Shown here piece by piece: positions 26,339 to 35,095 of a stretch of 64,000 nt of DNA (positions within the stretch are counted from its first letter, which is position 1; each line of letters begins with the position of its first letter). Made by a program: the position numbers and the translations under genes. The notes beneath the pieces were generated by a model that was given only the letters and a program-made list of their open reading frames with translations, made no database searches and was not told the DNA's origin. The DNA is taken from assembly GCF_004519515.1 (NCBI RefSeq), contig NZ_CP038145.1:744001-808000 (forward strand). Direction: 5' to 3'. Source of the stretch: Actinobacillus indolicus (GTDB lineage Bacteria; Pseudomonadota; Gammaproteobacteria; Enterobacterales; Pasteurellaceae).

Positions 26339-27673
26339 TTAGTTACGTTTTACTGCATCTGCAATTTCTTCCGCACAACTTTGTGCTAAAGCACCATCTT
26401 CGCATTCTACCATCACACGAATCAATGGCTCTGTACCTGATTTACGTAACAGGATACGACCTTTGCCTGCTAAGCGTTGTTCTACTGCTTTTGCAACAGC
26501 TTTAACATCTTCACTGTCTAATGGATTTGCTCCACCTGCAAAGCGAACATTGATTAGCACTTGTGGGAAAAGTGGCACAGCTTTAGCGAGATCATTCAGG
26601 CTTAATTTATGTGATGCCATTGCAGCCAATACTTCAAGTGATGCGACAATACCATCACCTGTGGTATTTTTGTCTAACACGATAATATGCCCTGAGTTTT
26701 CACCACCTAGTTTCCAGCCTTTTTCTTTTAAAACTTCAAGTACATAGCGGTCGCCCACATTTGCTCGTGCAAATGGAATCGCTAACTCTTTTAAAGCAAG
26801 TTCAAGGCTCATATTGCTCATTAATGTACCAACGACACCACCGTGTAATTTGCCTGAACGCAATGCTTCACGTGCAATAATAAAGAGAATTTGGTCACCA
26901 TCCACCTTATTACCTAAATGATCCACCATAATTAAACGGTCGCCATCGCCATCATAAGCCAAGCCGACATCTGCACCCGCTTCAACCACCACTTGTTGTA
27001 GGGCTTTAATGTCCGTTGCACCACATTTCTCATTGATATTCAAACCATTCGGGTGTGTGCCGATTTCGATCACTTCTGCACCCAATTCACGCATAACACT
27101 TGGAGCGATGTGGTAAGTTGCACCATTCGCACAATCTACTACGATCTTATAGCCTTCAAGGCTTAAATGTGATGGGAAAGTACTTTTACAAAATTCGATG
27201 TAACGTCCTGCCGCATCATTAATACGACTTGCACGACCTAATTCTGCCGATTCGACACAGTCCATCGGTTGATCAAGCATTGCTTCAATCGCTTCTTCGA
27301 CTTCATCTGGTAATTTTTCACCGATTGCAGAGAAAAATTTGATCCCATTATCATCATAAGGGTTATGAGATGCCGAAATCACAATTCCTGCTTCTGCACG
27401 GAATGTACGGGTTAAATAAGCAATTGCAGGGGTTGGCATCGGGCCCGTAAAGGCTGCAGATAAACCTGCGGCAGCTAAACCCGCTTCTAAAGCGGACTCC
27501 AACATATAGCCTGAAATACGGGTATCTTTACCGATTAATACCTTTTTAGAACCTTGGGTTGCAAGGACTTTACCTGCTGCCCAACCGAGTTTTAATGCAA
27601 AATCAGGAGTAATAGGATAGGTACCGACTTTGCCACGCACCCCATCGGTGCCAAAATATTTACGTTCTGCCAT
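26339..27673 (-). CDS. glmM: phosphoglucosamine mutase
   Basis: Converts glucosamine-6-phosphate to glucosamine-1-phosphate for UDP-GlcNAc, and so for peptidoglycan and LPS. The phosphorylated serine lies in VISASHNPYDDNGIKFF near residue 102, the metal-binding loop is DGDGDRL, and the sugar phosphate-binding end is RKSGTEPLIRVM. It is 444 residues, full length. Confidence 0.98.
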   Translation of the reverse strand: MAERKYFGTDGVRGKVGTYPITPDFALKLGWAAGKVLATQGSKKVLIGKDTRISGYMLESALEAGLAAAGLSAAFTGPMPTPAIAYLTRTFRAEAGIVISASHNPYDDNGIKFFSAIGEKLPDEVEEAIEAMLDQPMDCVESAELGRASRINDAAGRYIEFCKSTFPSHLSLEGYKIVVDCANGATYHIAPSVMRELGAEVIEIGTHPNGLNINEKCGATDIKALQQVVVEAGADVGLAYDGDGDRLIMVDHLGNKVDGDQILFIIAREALRSGKLHGGVVGTLMSNMSLELALKELAIPFARANVGDRYVLEVLKEKGWKLGGENSGHIIVLDKNTTGDGIVASLEVLAAMASHKLSLNDLAKAVPLFPQVLINVRFAGGANPLDSEDVKAVAKAVEQRLAGKGRILLRKSGTEPLIRVMVECEDGALAQSCAEEIADAVKRN

Positions 27674-27746
27674 AAATTGTCCTTATTTAGTAGGGCGAGT
27701 AAGAAAACCCTACATTTGTAAATTTTTCATTTAATCTAACCGCTTG

Positions 27747-29273
27747 TTATTTTAAAAAATAACGATAAGCAGGGCTGTCGCTCACATTTTGATAGCGATA
27801 GCCAAGTTTTTCTAAATCTTGTTGAAATGCGTATTTTTCGCCACTGTTCACAACAAATGCCGCCAAAATGTCACCATAATCTGCACCGTGAGCGCGGTAG
27901 TGGAACAGCGAAATATCCCAATCAATTAACGTTTGCAAGAACTTCAACAACGCCCCTTTCTGCTCTGGGAACTCAAAGCTGTATAATTCTTCTTGCTGAA
28001 TGGAACTTGGGCGACCACCGACCATATAACGAATATGGGTTTTCGCAATATCATCATCGGATAAATCTGTGACAGGATAGCCATTTTGTTGTAAATCTTT
28101 AATGATCTCTAATTTTTCAGCATTCCCACTAATACGCACACCAACGAAGATACAGGCTTGCTGATCGTCTGCGTGACGGTAGTTAAATTCTGTGACAGCA
28201 CGATTACCAATAATTTGACAGAACTTGAGAAATGCACCTTTTTGTTCAGGAATTGAAACGGCTAAGAGTGCTTCGTGTTTTTCACCGATTTCACAACGCT
28301 CTGACACATAACGTAGCGTATGGAAGTTGAGATTTGCCCCCGATAAAATACAGGCGAGATTTTTACCTTCAAGATTGTGTTGAGCGACATATTTTTTCAG
28401 TCCAGCTAAAGATAATGCCCCCGACGGCTCTGCTACCGCACGCACATTCTCAAACACATCTTTCAATGCCGCACAGACTTCATCGTTATCGACTAACACA
28501 ATATCATCAACATACTTCTGACATAAACGGAATGTTTCATCGCCAATACGTTTAACGGCAACACCATCAGCAAATAAACCGACACGTTCTAAATCAACAG
28601 GTTGCCCTGCTTGCAAAGCATAAAATAGACAAGCGGAATCTTTAGACTCCACCCCAATGACTTTAATTTCAGGCATTAATTGCTTAATCAGCACGGCAAT
28701 ACCTGCAATCAAACCACCGCCCCCAACAGGCACAAAAATATAGTTCAGATCAGCATTTTGTTGCAATAATTCCATACCGATGGAGCCTTGTCCTGCAATC
28801 ACTAACGGGTGATCGAACGGGTGAACAAAGGTCATATTCAGCTCTTGAGAAAGCTCAATGGCTTTGGCTTTGGCTTCATCAAAATTTGCCCCATAGAGCA
28901 ACACTTCCCCACCAAAACCACGCACTGCATCGACTTTGATCGACGGTGTATTTTGTGGCATCACAATTAACGCTCGCAAACCGAGATGTTTTGCAGACAA
29001 AGCAACCCCTTGAGCGTGATTACCAGCAGAAGCCGCAATCACCCCCGCATTTTTCTGAGCTGGAGAGAGATTAGAAATCATCGCATAAGCCCCACGCAGT
29101 TTAAAACTATGCACAGGCTGGCGATCTTCACGTTTAATGGAAATATGATTACCCAAACGCTCTGAGAGCTTTTCCATTTTTTGCAATGGCGTAACTTGGG
29201 CAAGATCGTAGATTTTAGAGCTTAAAATGGCACGGAGGTAATCCGTGCCTGATTGTAATGGGGTATCACTCAT
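27747..29273 (-). CDS. ilvA: biosynthetic threonine deaminase
   Basis: A PLP enzyme that turns threonine into 2-oxobutyrate for isoleucine synthesis. The PLP lysine is in SFKLRGAYAM and the phosphate loop is GGGGLIAGIA. Two C-terminal regulatory ACT-like domains begin near residue 335 (EALLAVSIPEQKGAFLKFC) and 430 (LYSFEFPEQKGALLKFL), which mark the allosteric biosynthetic form (508 residues) rather than the catabolic one. Confidence 0.97.
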   Translation of the reverse strand: MSDTPLQSGTDYLRAILSSKIYDLAQVTPLQKMEKLSERLGNHISIKREDRQPVHSFKLRGAYAMISNLSPAQKNAGVIAASAGNHAQGVALSAKHLGLRALIVMPQNTPSIKVDAVRGFGGEVLLYGANFDEAKAKAIELSQELNMTFVHPFDHPLVIAGQGSIGMELLQQNADLNYIFVPVGGGGLIAGIAVLIKQLMPEIKVIGVESKDSACLFYALQAGQPVDLERVGLFADGVAVKRIGDETFRLCQKYVDDIVLVDNDEVCAALKDVFENVRAVAEPSGALSLAGLKKYVAQHNLEGKNLACILSGANLNFHTLRYVSERCEIGEKHEALLAVSIPEQKGAFLKFCQIIGNRAVTEFNYRHADDQQACIFVGVRISGNAEKLEIIKDLQQNGYPVTDLSDDDIAKTHIRYMVGGRPSSIQQEELYSFEFPEQKGALLKFLQTLIDWDISLFHYRAHGADYGDILAAFVVNSGEKYAFQQDLEKLGYRYQNVSDSPAYRYFLK

Positions 29274-29291
29274 CGTTCAACCAACCTTCAA

Positions 29292-29870
29292 TTAGTGATT
29301 GCAGCCACAACCGCCGTGTCCGTGATGGTGGTGATGATCGTGGTCGTGATGACCGCCACAGCAACCGTGATCTTCATCGTGATCGTGACCACCACAGCAA
29401 CCGCCTTCTTGGTGAATGTGACCGTGAGCAATTTCTTCTAATGTCGCTTCACGAGTTGCAACCACTTCCACAGAGAATAATAATTCTTGACCTGCTAACA
29501 TATGGTTACCATCAACAACCACTTCGTCACCATCCACTTCAGTGATCACTACAGGTAATGGACCTAAGTCAGTATCTGCGATAAAACGCATACCCACTTC
29601 TAATTCATCAACGCCCATAAACACATCTTTTGGCACACGTTGCACCATATTTTCGTTATATTCGCCGTACGCTTCTTCTGGTTTAACACGCACTTCAAAA
29701 GTATCGCCAACTGCTTTACCTTCTAATGCATTTTCTAAACCGATAACAAGATTGTTGTGGCCGTGTAAATATTCTAATGGCTGCTCAACGGGTGCTTCAT
29801 CAACTAATACACCATCTTGAGTGCGAACTTGATATGCGATACTTGGCACAACATTTTTTGCGATTTTCAT
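29292..29870 (-). CDS. slyD: FKBP-type peptidyl-prolyl isomerase SlyD
   Basis: A prolyl isomerase, chaperone and nickel-binding factor for hydrogenase maturation. The FKBP domain with its inserted IF flap spans about residues 1-145 (VSIAYQVRTQDGVLVDEAP, DVFMGVDELEVGMRF). The last 45 residues are a metal-binding tail with about 19 His and six Cys in HxH, CCGGH and HHHHH runs. It is 192 residues and is 18 bases ahead of ilvA on the same strand. Confidence 0.94.
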   Translation of the reverse strand: MKIAKNVVPSIAYQVRTQDGVLVDEAPVEQPLEYLHGHNNLVIGLENALEGKAVGDTFEVRVKPEEAYGEYNENMVQRVPKDVFMGVDELEVGMRFIADTDLGPLPVVITEVDGDEVVVDGNHMLAGQELLFSVEVVATREATLEEIAHGHIHQEGGCCGGHDHDEDHGCCGGHHDHDHHHHHGHGGCGCNH

Positions 29871-29950
29871 ATAAGGATTCCTTATTTATTGATAAAAATT
29901 CCAAGCATTGTAGCTTGTTATGAAGGATTTGCAAATTTTAGTAAGAAAGT

Positions 29951-29975
29951 GACCGCTTGTATCAATACAGCGGTC
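29951..29975 (-). terminator. uptake-signal hairpin after the small lipoprotein gene
   Basis: GACCGCT (29951-29957) pairs with AGCGGTC (29969-29975), with further pairing inside. It lies 14 bases past the lipoprotein stop. Confidence 0.65.
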
Positions 29976-29988
29976 ATTGAAATTAGCG

Positions 29989-30150
29989 TTAATCTGTAAT
30001 ATCAGGGGTAACAGCATCTACCACATCAACTGCAGCGCCTACTGCAGTGGTTGCAGCACCCACAGCAGCGCCAACAACAGAGGTGACTAAACAAGCACTT
30101 AAAGTGCTACAAACAAAGATTAATCCGAAAAGTTTAATTAAGTGTTTCAT
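29989..30150 (-). CDS. small alanine- and valine-rich lipoprotein
   Basis: A 53-residue protein with a signal peptide ending in a lipobox, LSAC (Cys20), followed by a mature part of only about 33 residues (TSVVGAAVGAATTAVGAAVD). It resembles the tiny Gly/Ala/Val-rich lipoproteins common in gammaproteobacteria, whose role is unknown. It stands alone between slyD and aqpZ, with its own uptake-signal hairpin downstream. The ribosome site is weak (TATTGATATG). Confidence 0.72.
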   Translation of the reverse strand: MKHLIKLFGLIFVCSTLSACLVTSVVGAAVGAATTAVGAAVDVVDAVTPDITD

Positions 30151-30204
30151 ATCAATATAAAAAATGCAGTCTATAAAAGAGACTGCATTATATCCTAATC
30201 AAAA

Positions 30205-30891
30205 TTATTTTTCTTCAGCAATAAAGCGATATGCTAAAGCACCGATAATCGCACCAACAATTGGCGCAACCCAGAACATCCATAATTGTTCAATTGCCCA
30301 GCTACCTTGGAATAGCGCTACGCCCGTTGAACGAGCCGGGTTAACCGAGGTATTTGTCACTGGAATGCTGATTAAGTGAATTAAGGTTAATCCTAAACCA
30401 ATTGCAATAGGAGCAAAACCTGCAGGTGCACGTTTATCTGTTGCACCCATGATGATCATTAAGAAGAAGGCAGTTAATACGACTTCGATTAATAATGCAG
30501 CAACTAAGCTATAACCATGTGGAGAATGTTCTCCATAACCGTTACTTGCAAAGCCCGCTGACGCATCAAATCCTGCTACACCAGATGCAATAGTATAAAG
30601 TACCGCTGCTGCTGCTACTGCACCTAATACTTGCGATGCAATATAAGGTACTAAATCTTTTGCATTGAAACGGCCACCAACTAATAATCCAATAGAAACC
30701 GCTGGATTGAAGTGTCCACCAGAAATATGACCTACTGCATAAGCCATGGTTAATACGGTTAAACCAAAGGCAAGAGAAACGCCCATATAACCAATACCTA
30801 AATCTGGGATACCCGCTGCTAAAACGGCACTACCACAACCACCAAAAACTAACCAGAATGTTCCAAAGAACTCGGCGAAGTATTTTTTCAT
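30205..30891 (-). CDS. aqpZ: aquaporin Z-type water channel
   Basis: A 228-residue MIP-family protein with six membrane spans and both NPA boxes (GHFNPAVSIG and VNPARSTGVA). Residues around the second box and the short length match water-selective AqpZ rather than glycerol facilitators. It is a single gene with AAAGGAAAG before the ATG. Confidence 0.93.
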   Translation of the reverse strand: MKKYFAEFFGTFWLVFGGCGSAVLAAGIPDLGIGYMGVSLAFGLTVLTMAYAVGHISGGHFNPAVSIGLLVGGRFNAKDLVPYIASQVLGAVAAAAVLYTIASGVAGFDASAGFASNGYGEHSPHGYSLVAALLIEVVLTAFFLMIIMGATDKRAPAGFAPIAIGLGLTLIHLISIPVTNTSVNPARSTGVALFQGSWAIEQLWMFWVAPIVGAIIGALAYRFIAEEK

Positions 30892-30990
30892 TTTTGCTTT
30901 CCTTTAATAAAAAATGACAAAATGTCATAATAAAACGTTCGTAAGAACGCTAAATTTTAAAAAGTAGCCTATCTACTTTTTAAATAGAGT

Positions 30991-31716
30991 TTACTCAAAG
31001 CGCACTTTACCTGATGCTGTCGCATTGATAATTTGTTTGCCGGCTTCAAGTGGTAACTCATCTGCGGATTTCATCTTCATTGATGCAGCTTCCATCGCAT
31101 ACATACGTGGTGCTGGATAGCCATTATTGGCTCCATTTGGTGTATCTAAACGCACATCGCTTAAAACATATTTATTGGCTTTTAATCCTTTTTGGATAAC
31201 TTCCGCTTTATGTTGGAATTGTTGAATAATTTCTAAGGTCATTTCATCTTCAAGGGCTTTGGCTTTTTCAGGAGAAACACTGAAATCTACTGAACCAATC
31301 GCGACATTATCCCCTAAGTTTTCAAGCACTTTGGCAATCGCTTCAAAGTTTTTACCTTTCAGTTGAATATGCCCTTCTGCCACCCAACCGATTACTTTGC
31401 CTTTATTATCATATTCTGCATAGTTACTGATGCCGTCTGCAGAGACTTCGATACTTGAATCTTGTTTTGCAAGTTCTAATACCTTGTTTAAATCAGTCGA
31501 TACCGTTTTTTTCAACTCGGCTAAATTTTTACCTGATTTACGACTATAAACATCCGCATGCATTAAATCTTTTTCAACATGACGGGTCACCTGTGTTGAA
31601 AAATGGAAGACAGAGCCACTCTCTTCTTTAGGTTCTGTTGTATTTGCGGTTTCAGCAGAAACCCCTAATGTCACTAATGCAAGCGGTAAGATTGCTAAAT
31701 AATTTTTCAATTTCAT
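30991..31716 (-). CDS. periplasmic SIMPL-domain (DUF541) protein
   Basis: A 241-residue protein with a Sec signal (MKLKNYLAILPLALVTLGVSA) and a SIMPL/DUF541 body (SVFHFSTQVTRHVEKDLMHADVYSRKSGKN, ending INATASGKVRFE). Relatives include YggE of E. coli, linked to oxidative stress tolerance, but the biochemical role is unsettled. It is a single gene with AAGGA upstream. Confidence 0.85.
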   Translation of the reverse strand: MKLKNYLAILPLALVTLGVSAETANTTEPKEESGSVFHFSTQVTRHVEKDLMHADVYSRKSGKNLAELKKTVSTDLNKVLELAKQDSSIEVSADGISNYAEYDNKGKVIGWVAEGHIQLKGKNFEAIAKVLENLGDNVAIGSVDFSVSPEKAKALEDEMTLEIIQQFQHKAEVIQKGLKANKYVLSDVRLDTPNGANNGYPAPRMYAMEAASMKMKSADELPLEAGKQIINATASGKVRFE

Positions 31717-31802
31717 AGAAAGAATCCTTAAGTTAAATCGTATATTTAAAAATGTGCAAATTAAGGCTGGTTGATGTTTTTTGCTTGTAATACTATTTTG
31801 TA

Positions 31803-31917
31803 CCTAGCACGCAAAATGCGTACTAGGTTACGCATAGTTGAGTGGCTTTGCCACTCTAATTCTCAGCCCCAAAGGGGCTGAATTATACGTAACCCAGTAC
31901 GGCTCTGCCGTGCTGGG
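31803..31917. repeat. four-hairpin structured intergenic element
   Basis: Within the 282 bases between the SIMPL gene and trmO, four stem-loops follow each other: 31803-31827 (CCTAG...CTAGG), 31840-31856 (GAGTGG/CCACTC), 31864-31880 (CAGCCCC/GGGGCTG) and 31893-31917 (CCCAG...CTGGG). GTTACGCATA (31827-31836) can also pair with TATACGTAAC (31884-31893), enclosing the two inner hairpins. No open frame of note is present. It looks like a dispersed palindromic repeat. Confidence 0.65.
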
Positions 31918-31998
31918 ATATTAAACAAATAACTCTTTATGATTTTACACCCTCAAAACATCAATGTGCCTTAGAGTACTTTTAAACAAAGAAGTTCC

Positions 31999-32733
31999 CT
32001 ATTCAATTGAAAGTACAATGGCGTGATTCAAATGCTGCTCGTGGATTTGCCATTTGATGTTATATCCCGCAATTAACATCCCATAAATCCGTTCGCTCTG
32101 TTTTCCTTGCTGATAAGCTGGACGCGGATCTTGAGCGATGATGTCACGAATAAATTCAATCGGATTTTCAATTTCAAATTTTGCAAAATTTTCACAAGAT
32201 TGGACCGCTTGTAACGCCTTTTCGGTAAATTCCACACGCAATTTAGCTTCGGGCTTCGTTTGAGCAAAGCCTGAATCTGCATTCGGTTCACTATCTGCAT
32301 AAGCGATATAAGGTTTGATGTCCAAAATCGGCGTTCCATCCACTAAATCCACACTTCCCAAATGCAGAAACACATCGCCATTTTTTATTTCAACACGATG
32401 TAACTCAACTTTTGAGAGCCCGATTGGATTTGGGCGATGTGTTGCACGGCTTGCAAAGACGCCAATACGCTCATTTCCCCCCAAACGTGGCGGACGTACG
32501 GTGGCGTGCCATTCTCGTTCAGGAATTTGGTGAAATTGGAAAATAAGCCAAAGGTGACTAAATTGCTCCAATCCACGCACGGCATCTGCACTATTGTAAG
32601 GTGGAAGCAGTTGCAAAATCCCCTTGCCTTCTTTAACAAGATTAGGCTGACGTGGCACGGCAAACTTTTCACCATAAGGCGAATGGACTATGCCAACAGG
32701 ATGAACAAGAAGAGAAGAAATCGGATTTGCCAT
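31999..32733 (-). CDS. trmO: tRNA t6A37 N6-methyltransferase TrmO (TsaA)
   Basis: Methylates N6-threonylcarbamoyladenosine at position 37 of tRNA-Thr using SAM. Family motifs are visible: PVGIVHSPYGEKFAVPRQP, GLEQFSHLWLIFQFH, SRATHRPNPIGLS and DIKPYIAYAD. The frame stays open far upstream to 32985, but homology begins at MANPISSLLVHPVG, so I start at the ATG at 32733 (244 residues, near E. coli's 235). No clear ribosome site. It is divergent from menA. Confidence 0.93.
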   Translation of the reverse strand: MANPISSLLVHPVGIVHSPYGEKFAVPRQPNLVKEGKGILQLLPPYNSADAVRGLEQFSHLWLIFQFHQIPEREWHATVRPPRLGGNERIGVFASRATHRPNPIGLSKVELHRVEIKNGDVFLHLGSVDLVDGTPILDIKPYIAYADSEPNADSGFAQTKPEAKLRVEFTEKALQAVQSCENFAKFEIENPIEFIRDIIAQDPRPAYQQGKQSERIYGMLIAGYNIKWQIHEQHLNHAIVLSIE

Positions 32734-32833
32734 AAAATCTATAAAATTCTGCGAAAAATCAAAACATAGGAGCGCATTTTGTAATAATATGCACAGTTTT
32801 GAAAGCATAAATTCTGATAAGCAAAGATTTAAT

Positions 32834-33739
32834 ATGAAGAAAGATTCGACTTTTTCGATTTGGTTTTCTACCGCTCGCCCTAAAACGTTGCCCTTAGCAT
32901 TAGCATCTATTCTTGTTGGTGCAGCATTGGCAGGATGGCAAGGCAAATTTGATTTACTCACCACGTTGCTTGCATTTATCACCACAATTTTATTACAAAT
33001 TCTCTCTAACTTTGCGAATGACTATGGCGATCATGTAAAAGGCTCTGATACCGCAGAACGTATTGGACCACTTCGTGCGATTCAACATGGAAAAATCACA
33101 GGGGAACAGTTAAAAAAAGCCTTAATCACTGTCGCTGTGCTTTCATTTTTATCGGGAAGTCTATTAATTGGATATGCTTACCAAACATGGCAAGATTTAG
33201 TGGTATTTGCTAGCTTAGGTATTCTCGCTATTGTCGCGGCGATCACCTATACAGTCGGTAAAAAACCTTACGGTTATCTCGGCTTAGGCGATATTTCAGT
33301 ACTCATTTTCTTTGGTTTTTTAGCCGTACTAGGCACATTCTATTTACAAGCCCATGAATTACATTTCAATTTACTTCTGCCTGCCTTTGGTTGCGGGTTG
33401 CTCTCTGTTGCAGTATTAAATATCAATAACTTACGAGATATTGAACAAGATAAACAAGCAGGGAAAAATACCTTGATTGTCCGAATTGGTAGTCAAAATG
33501 GGCGAATTTATCATGTCACTTTGCTCAGTTTAGCTTTACTGTCCTACCTACTTTTTGCGTTAGCGAATTTTAGCCATTGGTATAACTTCCTGTTCCTACT
33601 TGCCACACCACTTTTAGTGAAACATGGCTTATTCGTTTATCGACATCAGCACCCTACGGAACTTCGTCCTATCTTAGGACAAATGGCAGGGATTGCGCTT
33701 GTGACAAACATCTTATTTAGCTTGAGCGTTATTTTGTAA
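32834..33739 (+). CDS. menA: 1,4-dihydroxy-2-naphthoate polyprenyltransferase
   Basis: An integral membrane UbiA-family enzyme that attaches the isoprenoid tail in menaquinone synthesis. Two aspartate-rich motifs are present, NDYGDHVKGSD and NNLRDIEQDKQAGKNTL, with about eight or nine membrane spans. I start at the ATG at 32834 (MKKDSTFSIWFSTARPKTLP, 301 residues); the open frame from 32789 adds an unrelated 15 residues. menB at the far end of the window is in the same pathway. Confidence 0.95.
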   Translation: MKKDSTFSIWFSTARPKTLPLALASILVGAALAGWQGKFDLLTTLLAFITTILLQILSNFANDYGDHVKGSDTAERIGPLRAIQHGKITGEQLKKALITVAVLSFLSGSLLIGYAYQTWQDLVVFASLGILAIVAAITYTVGKKPYGYLGLGDISVLIFFGFLAVLGTFYLQAHELHFNLLLPAFGCGLLSVAVLNINNLRDIEQDKQAGKNTLIVRIGSQNGRIYHVTLLSLALLSYLLFALANFSHWYNFLFLLATPLLVKHGLFVYRHQHPTELRPILGQMAGIALVTNILFSLSVIL

Positions 33740-33750
33740 AAAAGAGAAAG

Positions 33751-33789
33751 AAAAAGACCGCTTGTAAGCCAATACAAGCGGTCTTTTTT
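33751..33789. terminator. inverted uptake-signal terminator between menA and erpA
   Basis: AAAAAGACCGCTTGTA pairs with TACAAGCGGTCTTTTTT around a 6-base loop. T runs on both strands suit the two converging genes. Confidence 0.88.
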
Positions 33790-33801
33790 GAGAAAAAATT
33801 T

Positions 33802-34143
33802 TCAAATGCTAAACGAAGAACCACATCCACAGGTTGAACTTGCATTTGGGTTTTGAACGACAAAGCGAGAGCCTTCCAACCCTTCAACATAATCGACCGT
33901 ACCGCCAATTAAGTACTGTAAACTCATTGGGTCAACAACTAAACCCACGTTTTGATTTTCGATGGTTAAATCCCCATCGTTGACTTGATCATCAAAAGTA
34001 AATCCGTATTGGAAACCACTACATCCCCCACCTGTGATATACACGCGTAAACGTAGGTTTGGGTTGTCTTCCCCTTCAATTAAGCTCTTTACCTTACGCG
34101 CAGCCGCGTCGGTAAAGATTAAAGGCACATTTATCTCACTCAT
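33802..34143 (-). CDS. erpA: iron-sulfur cluster insertion protein ErpA
   Basis: An A-type Fe-S carrier of 113 residues. The three cluster ligands are in GGGCSGFQYGF and STCGCGSSFS at the C-terminus. ErpA delivers clusters to, among others, isoprenoid enzymes and anaerobic reductases. It forms the left border of the O-antigen locus. Confidence 0.95.
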   Translation of the reverse strand: MSEINVPLIFTDAAARKVKSLIEGEDNPNLRLRVYITGGGCSGFQYGFTFDDQVNDGDLTIENQNVGLVVDPMSLQYLIGGTVDYVEGLEGSRFVVQNPNASSTCGCGSSFSI

Positions 34144-34260
34144 TTTTTGTCCTACATCAAATTTTCAGAAAGTTGTGCATTATCTAACAATTATGAGGGG
34201 AGGGCAATGGGAGAAACTACCCTCGCGAATGAATTTCTTTTTAACTTGTAGGATTTTGGG

Positions 34261-34266
34261 TATAAT
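34261..34266 (+). promoter_or_regulatory. probable -10 of the O-antigen operon
   Basis: A perfect TATAAT lies 36 bases before the wzm start, preceded by a poor -35 (TTTTTA, 17 to 18 bases upstream). No JUMPstart or ops (GGCGGTAG) element was found between erpA and wzm, so RfaH-type control is not indicated. Confidence 0.5.
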
Positions 34267-34301
34267 CAACAACTGACTAGAATTTTATGGTACAGAAATA
34301 A

Positions 34302-35090
34302 ATGAATAGATTCAAAGGAAAGCTACAACGATTATTTGCTTTTGATGAGTTACTCAAACAGCTAATTATTCGCGATGTAAAATTAAAATATAGGCGCAGT
34401 TACCTAGGCTATTTGTGGAGCATCTTAAACCCATTGATGTTGATGATGGTAATGGTGGTTGTCTTTTCTAATTTATTTAGGTTTGATATTCCAAATTTCC
34501 CTCTTTATCTCATATCTGGGCAAGTGATCTTTAGCTTTATGGTTGAGGCGACGAATATGTCTGTATGGTCTATTACAGGCAATGCAGCTCTGCTAAAAAA
34601 AACCTATGTGCCTAAGTATATTTTTACTCTATCTAAAGTTGGTAGCTCTTTAGTGAACCTATTATTTTCATTAGGCGCATTATTATTAGTAATGTTGTTT
34701 ACTCAGGCTGATTTTTCGTGGAATCTCCTATTTTTCCCTGTAGTAATATTACAAGTCTTTATTTTTAGTCTTGGGTTAGGTTTATGGCTGGCCGCAATTA
34801 CCGTATTTTTTAGGGATATACAATACCTCTGGGGCGTTTTTGTATCAATGTGGATGTACCTAACCCCCCTATTTTACCCAGTCTCTATTATCCCTGAAGA
34901 ATATCAAACACTCTATAAAACAGCTAACCCGATGTATTGGTACATTGAACAGTTTAGAGACATAGTGCTATACGCCAAATTCCCTGAAAGCAGTTCTATT
35001 TTTGTTGGTTCATTGGTTTCTATTGGGGTTTTAATTTTAGGAGCTTGGTATTTTAATAAAAAACAAGATGAATTTATTTTATATATTTAA
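34302..35090 (+). CDS. wzm: O-antigen ABC exporter, membrane subunit Wzm
   Basis: A 262-residue ABC-2 type permease with six membrane spans and the family start RFKGKLQRLFAFDELLKQLIIRDVKLKYRRSYLGYLWS. With Wzt it moves the finished undecaprenyl-linked O-chain across the inner membrane. It is the first gene of the O-antigen cluster and ends 5 bases before wzt. The type of export implies that the chain is built in the cytoplasm without Wzx/Wzy. Confidence 0.93.
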   Translation: MNRFKGKLQRLFAFDELLKQLIIRDVKLKYRRSYLGYLWSILNPLMLMMVMVVVFSNLFRFDIPNFPLYLISGQVIFSFMVEATNMSVWSITGNAALLKKTYVPKYIFTLSKVGSSLVNLLFSLGALLLVMLFTQADFSWNLLFFPVVILQVFIFSLGLGLWLAAITVFFRDIQYLWGVFVSMWMYLTPLFYPVSIIPEEYQTLYKTANPMYWYIEQFRDIVLYAKFPESSSIFVGSLVSIGVLILGAWYFNKKQDEFILYI

Positions 35091-35095
35091 TACTT

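Noticed and set aside
32734..32985. N-terminal extension of TrmO by 84 residues
   Set aside because: The extension has no similarity to the family, runs across the divergent menA start region, and gives an abnormal length.
34144..34301. JUMPstart/ops element before the O-antigen operon
   Set aside because: No GGCGGTAG or JUMPstart-like sequence is present in the interval.
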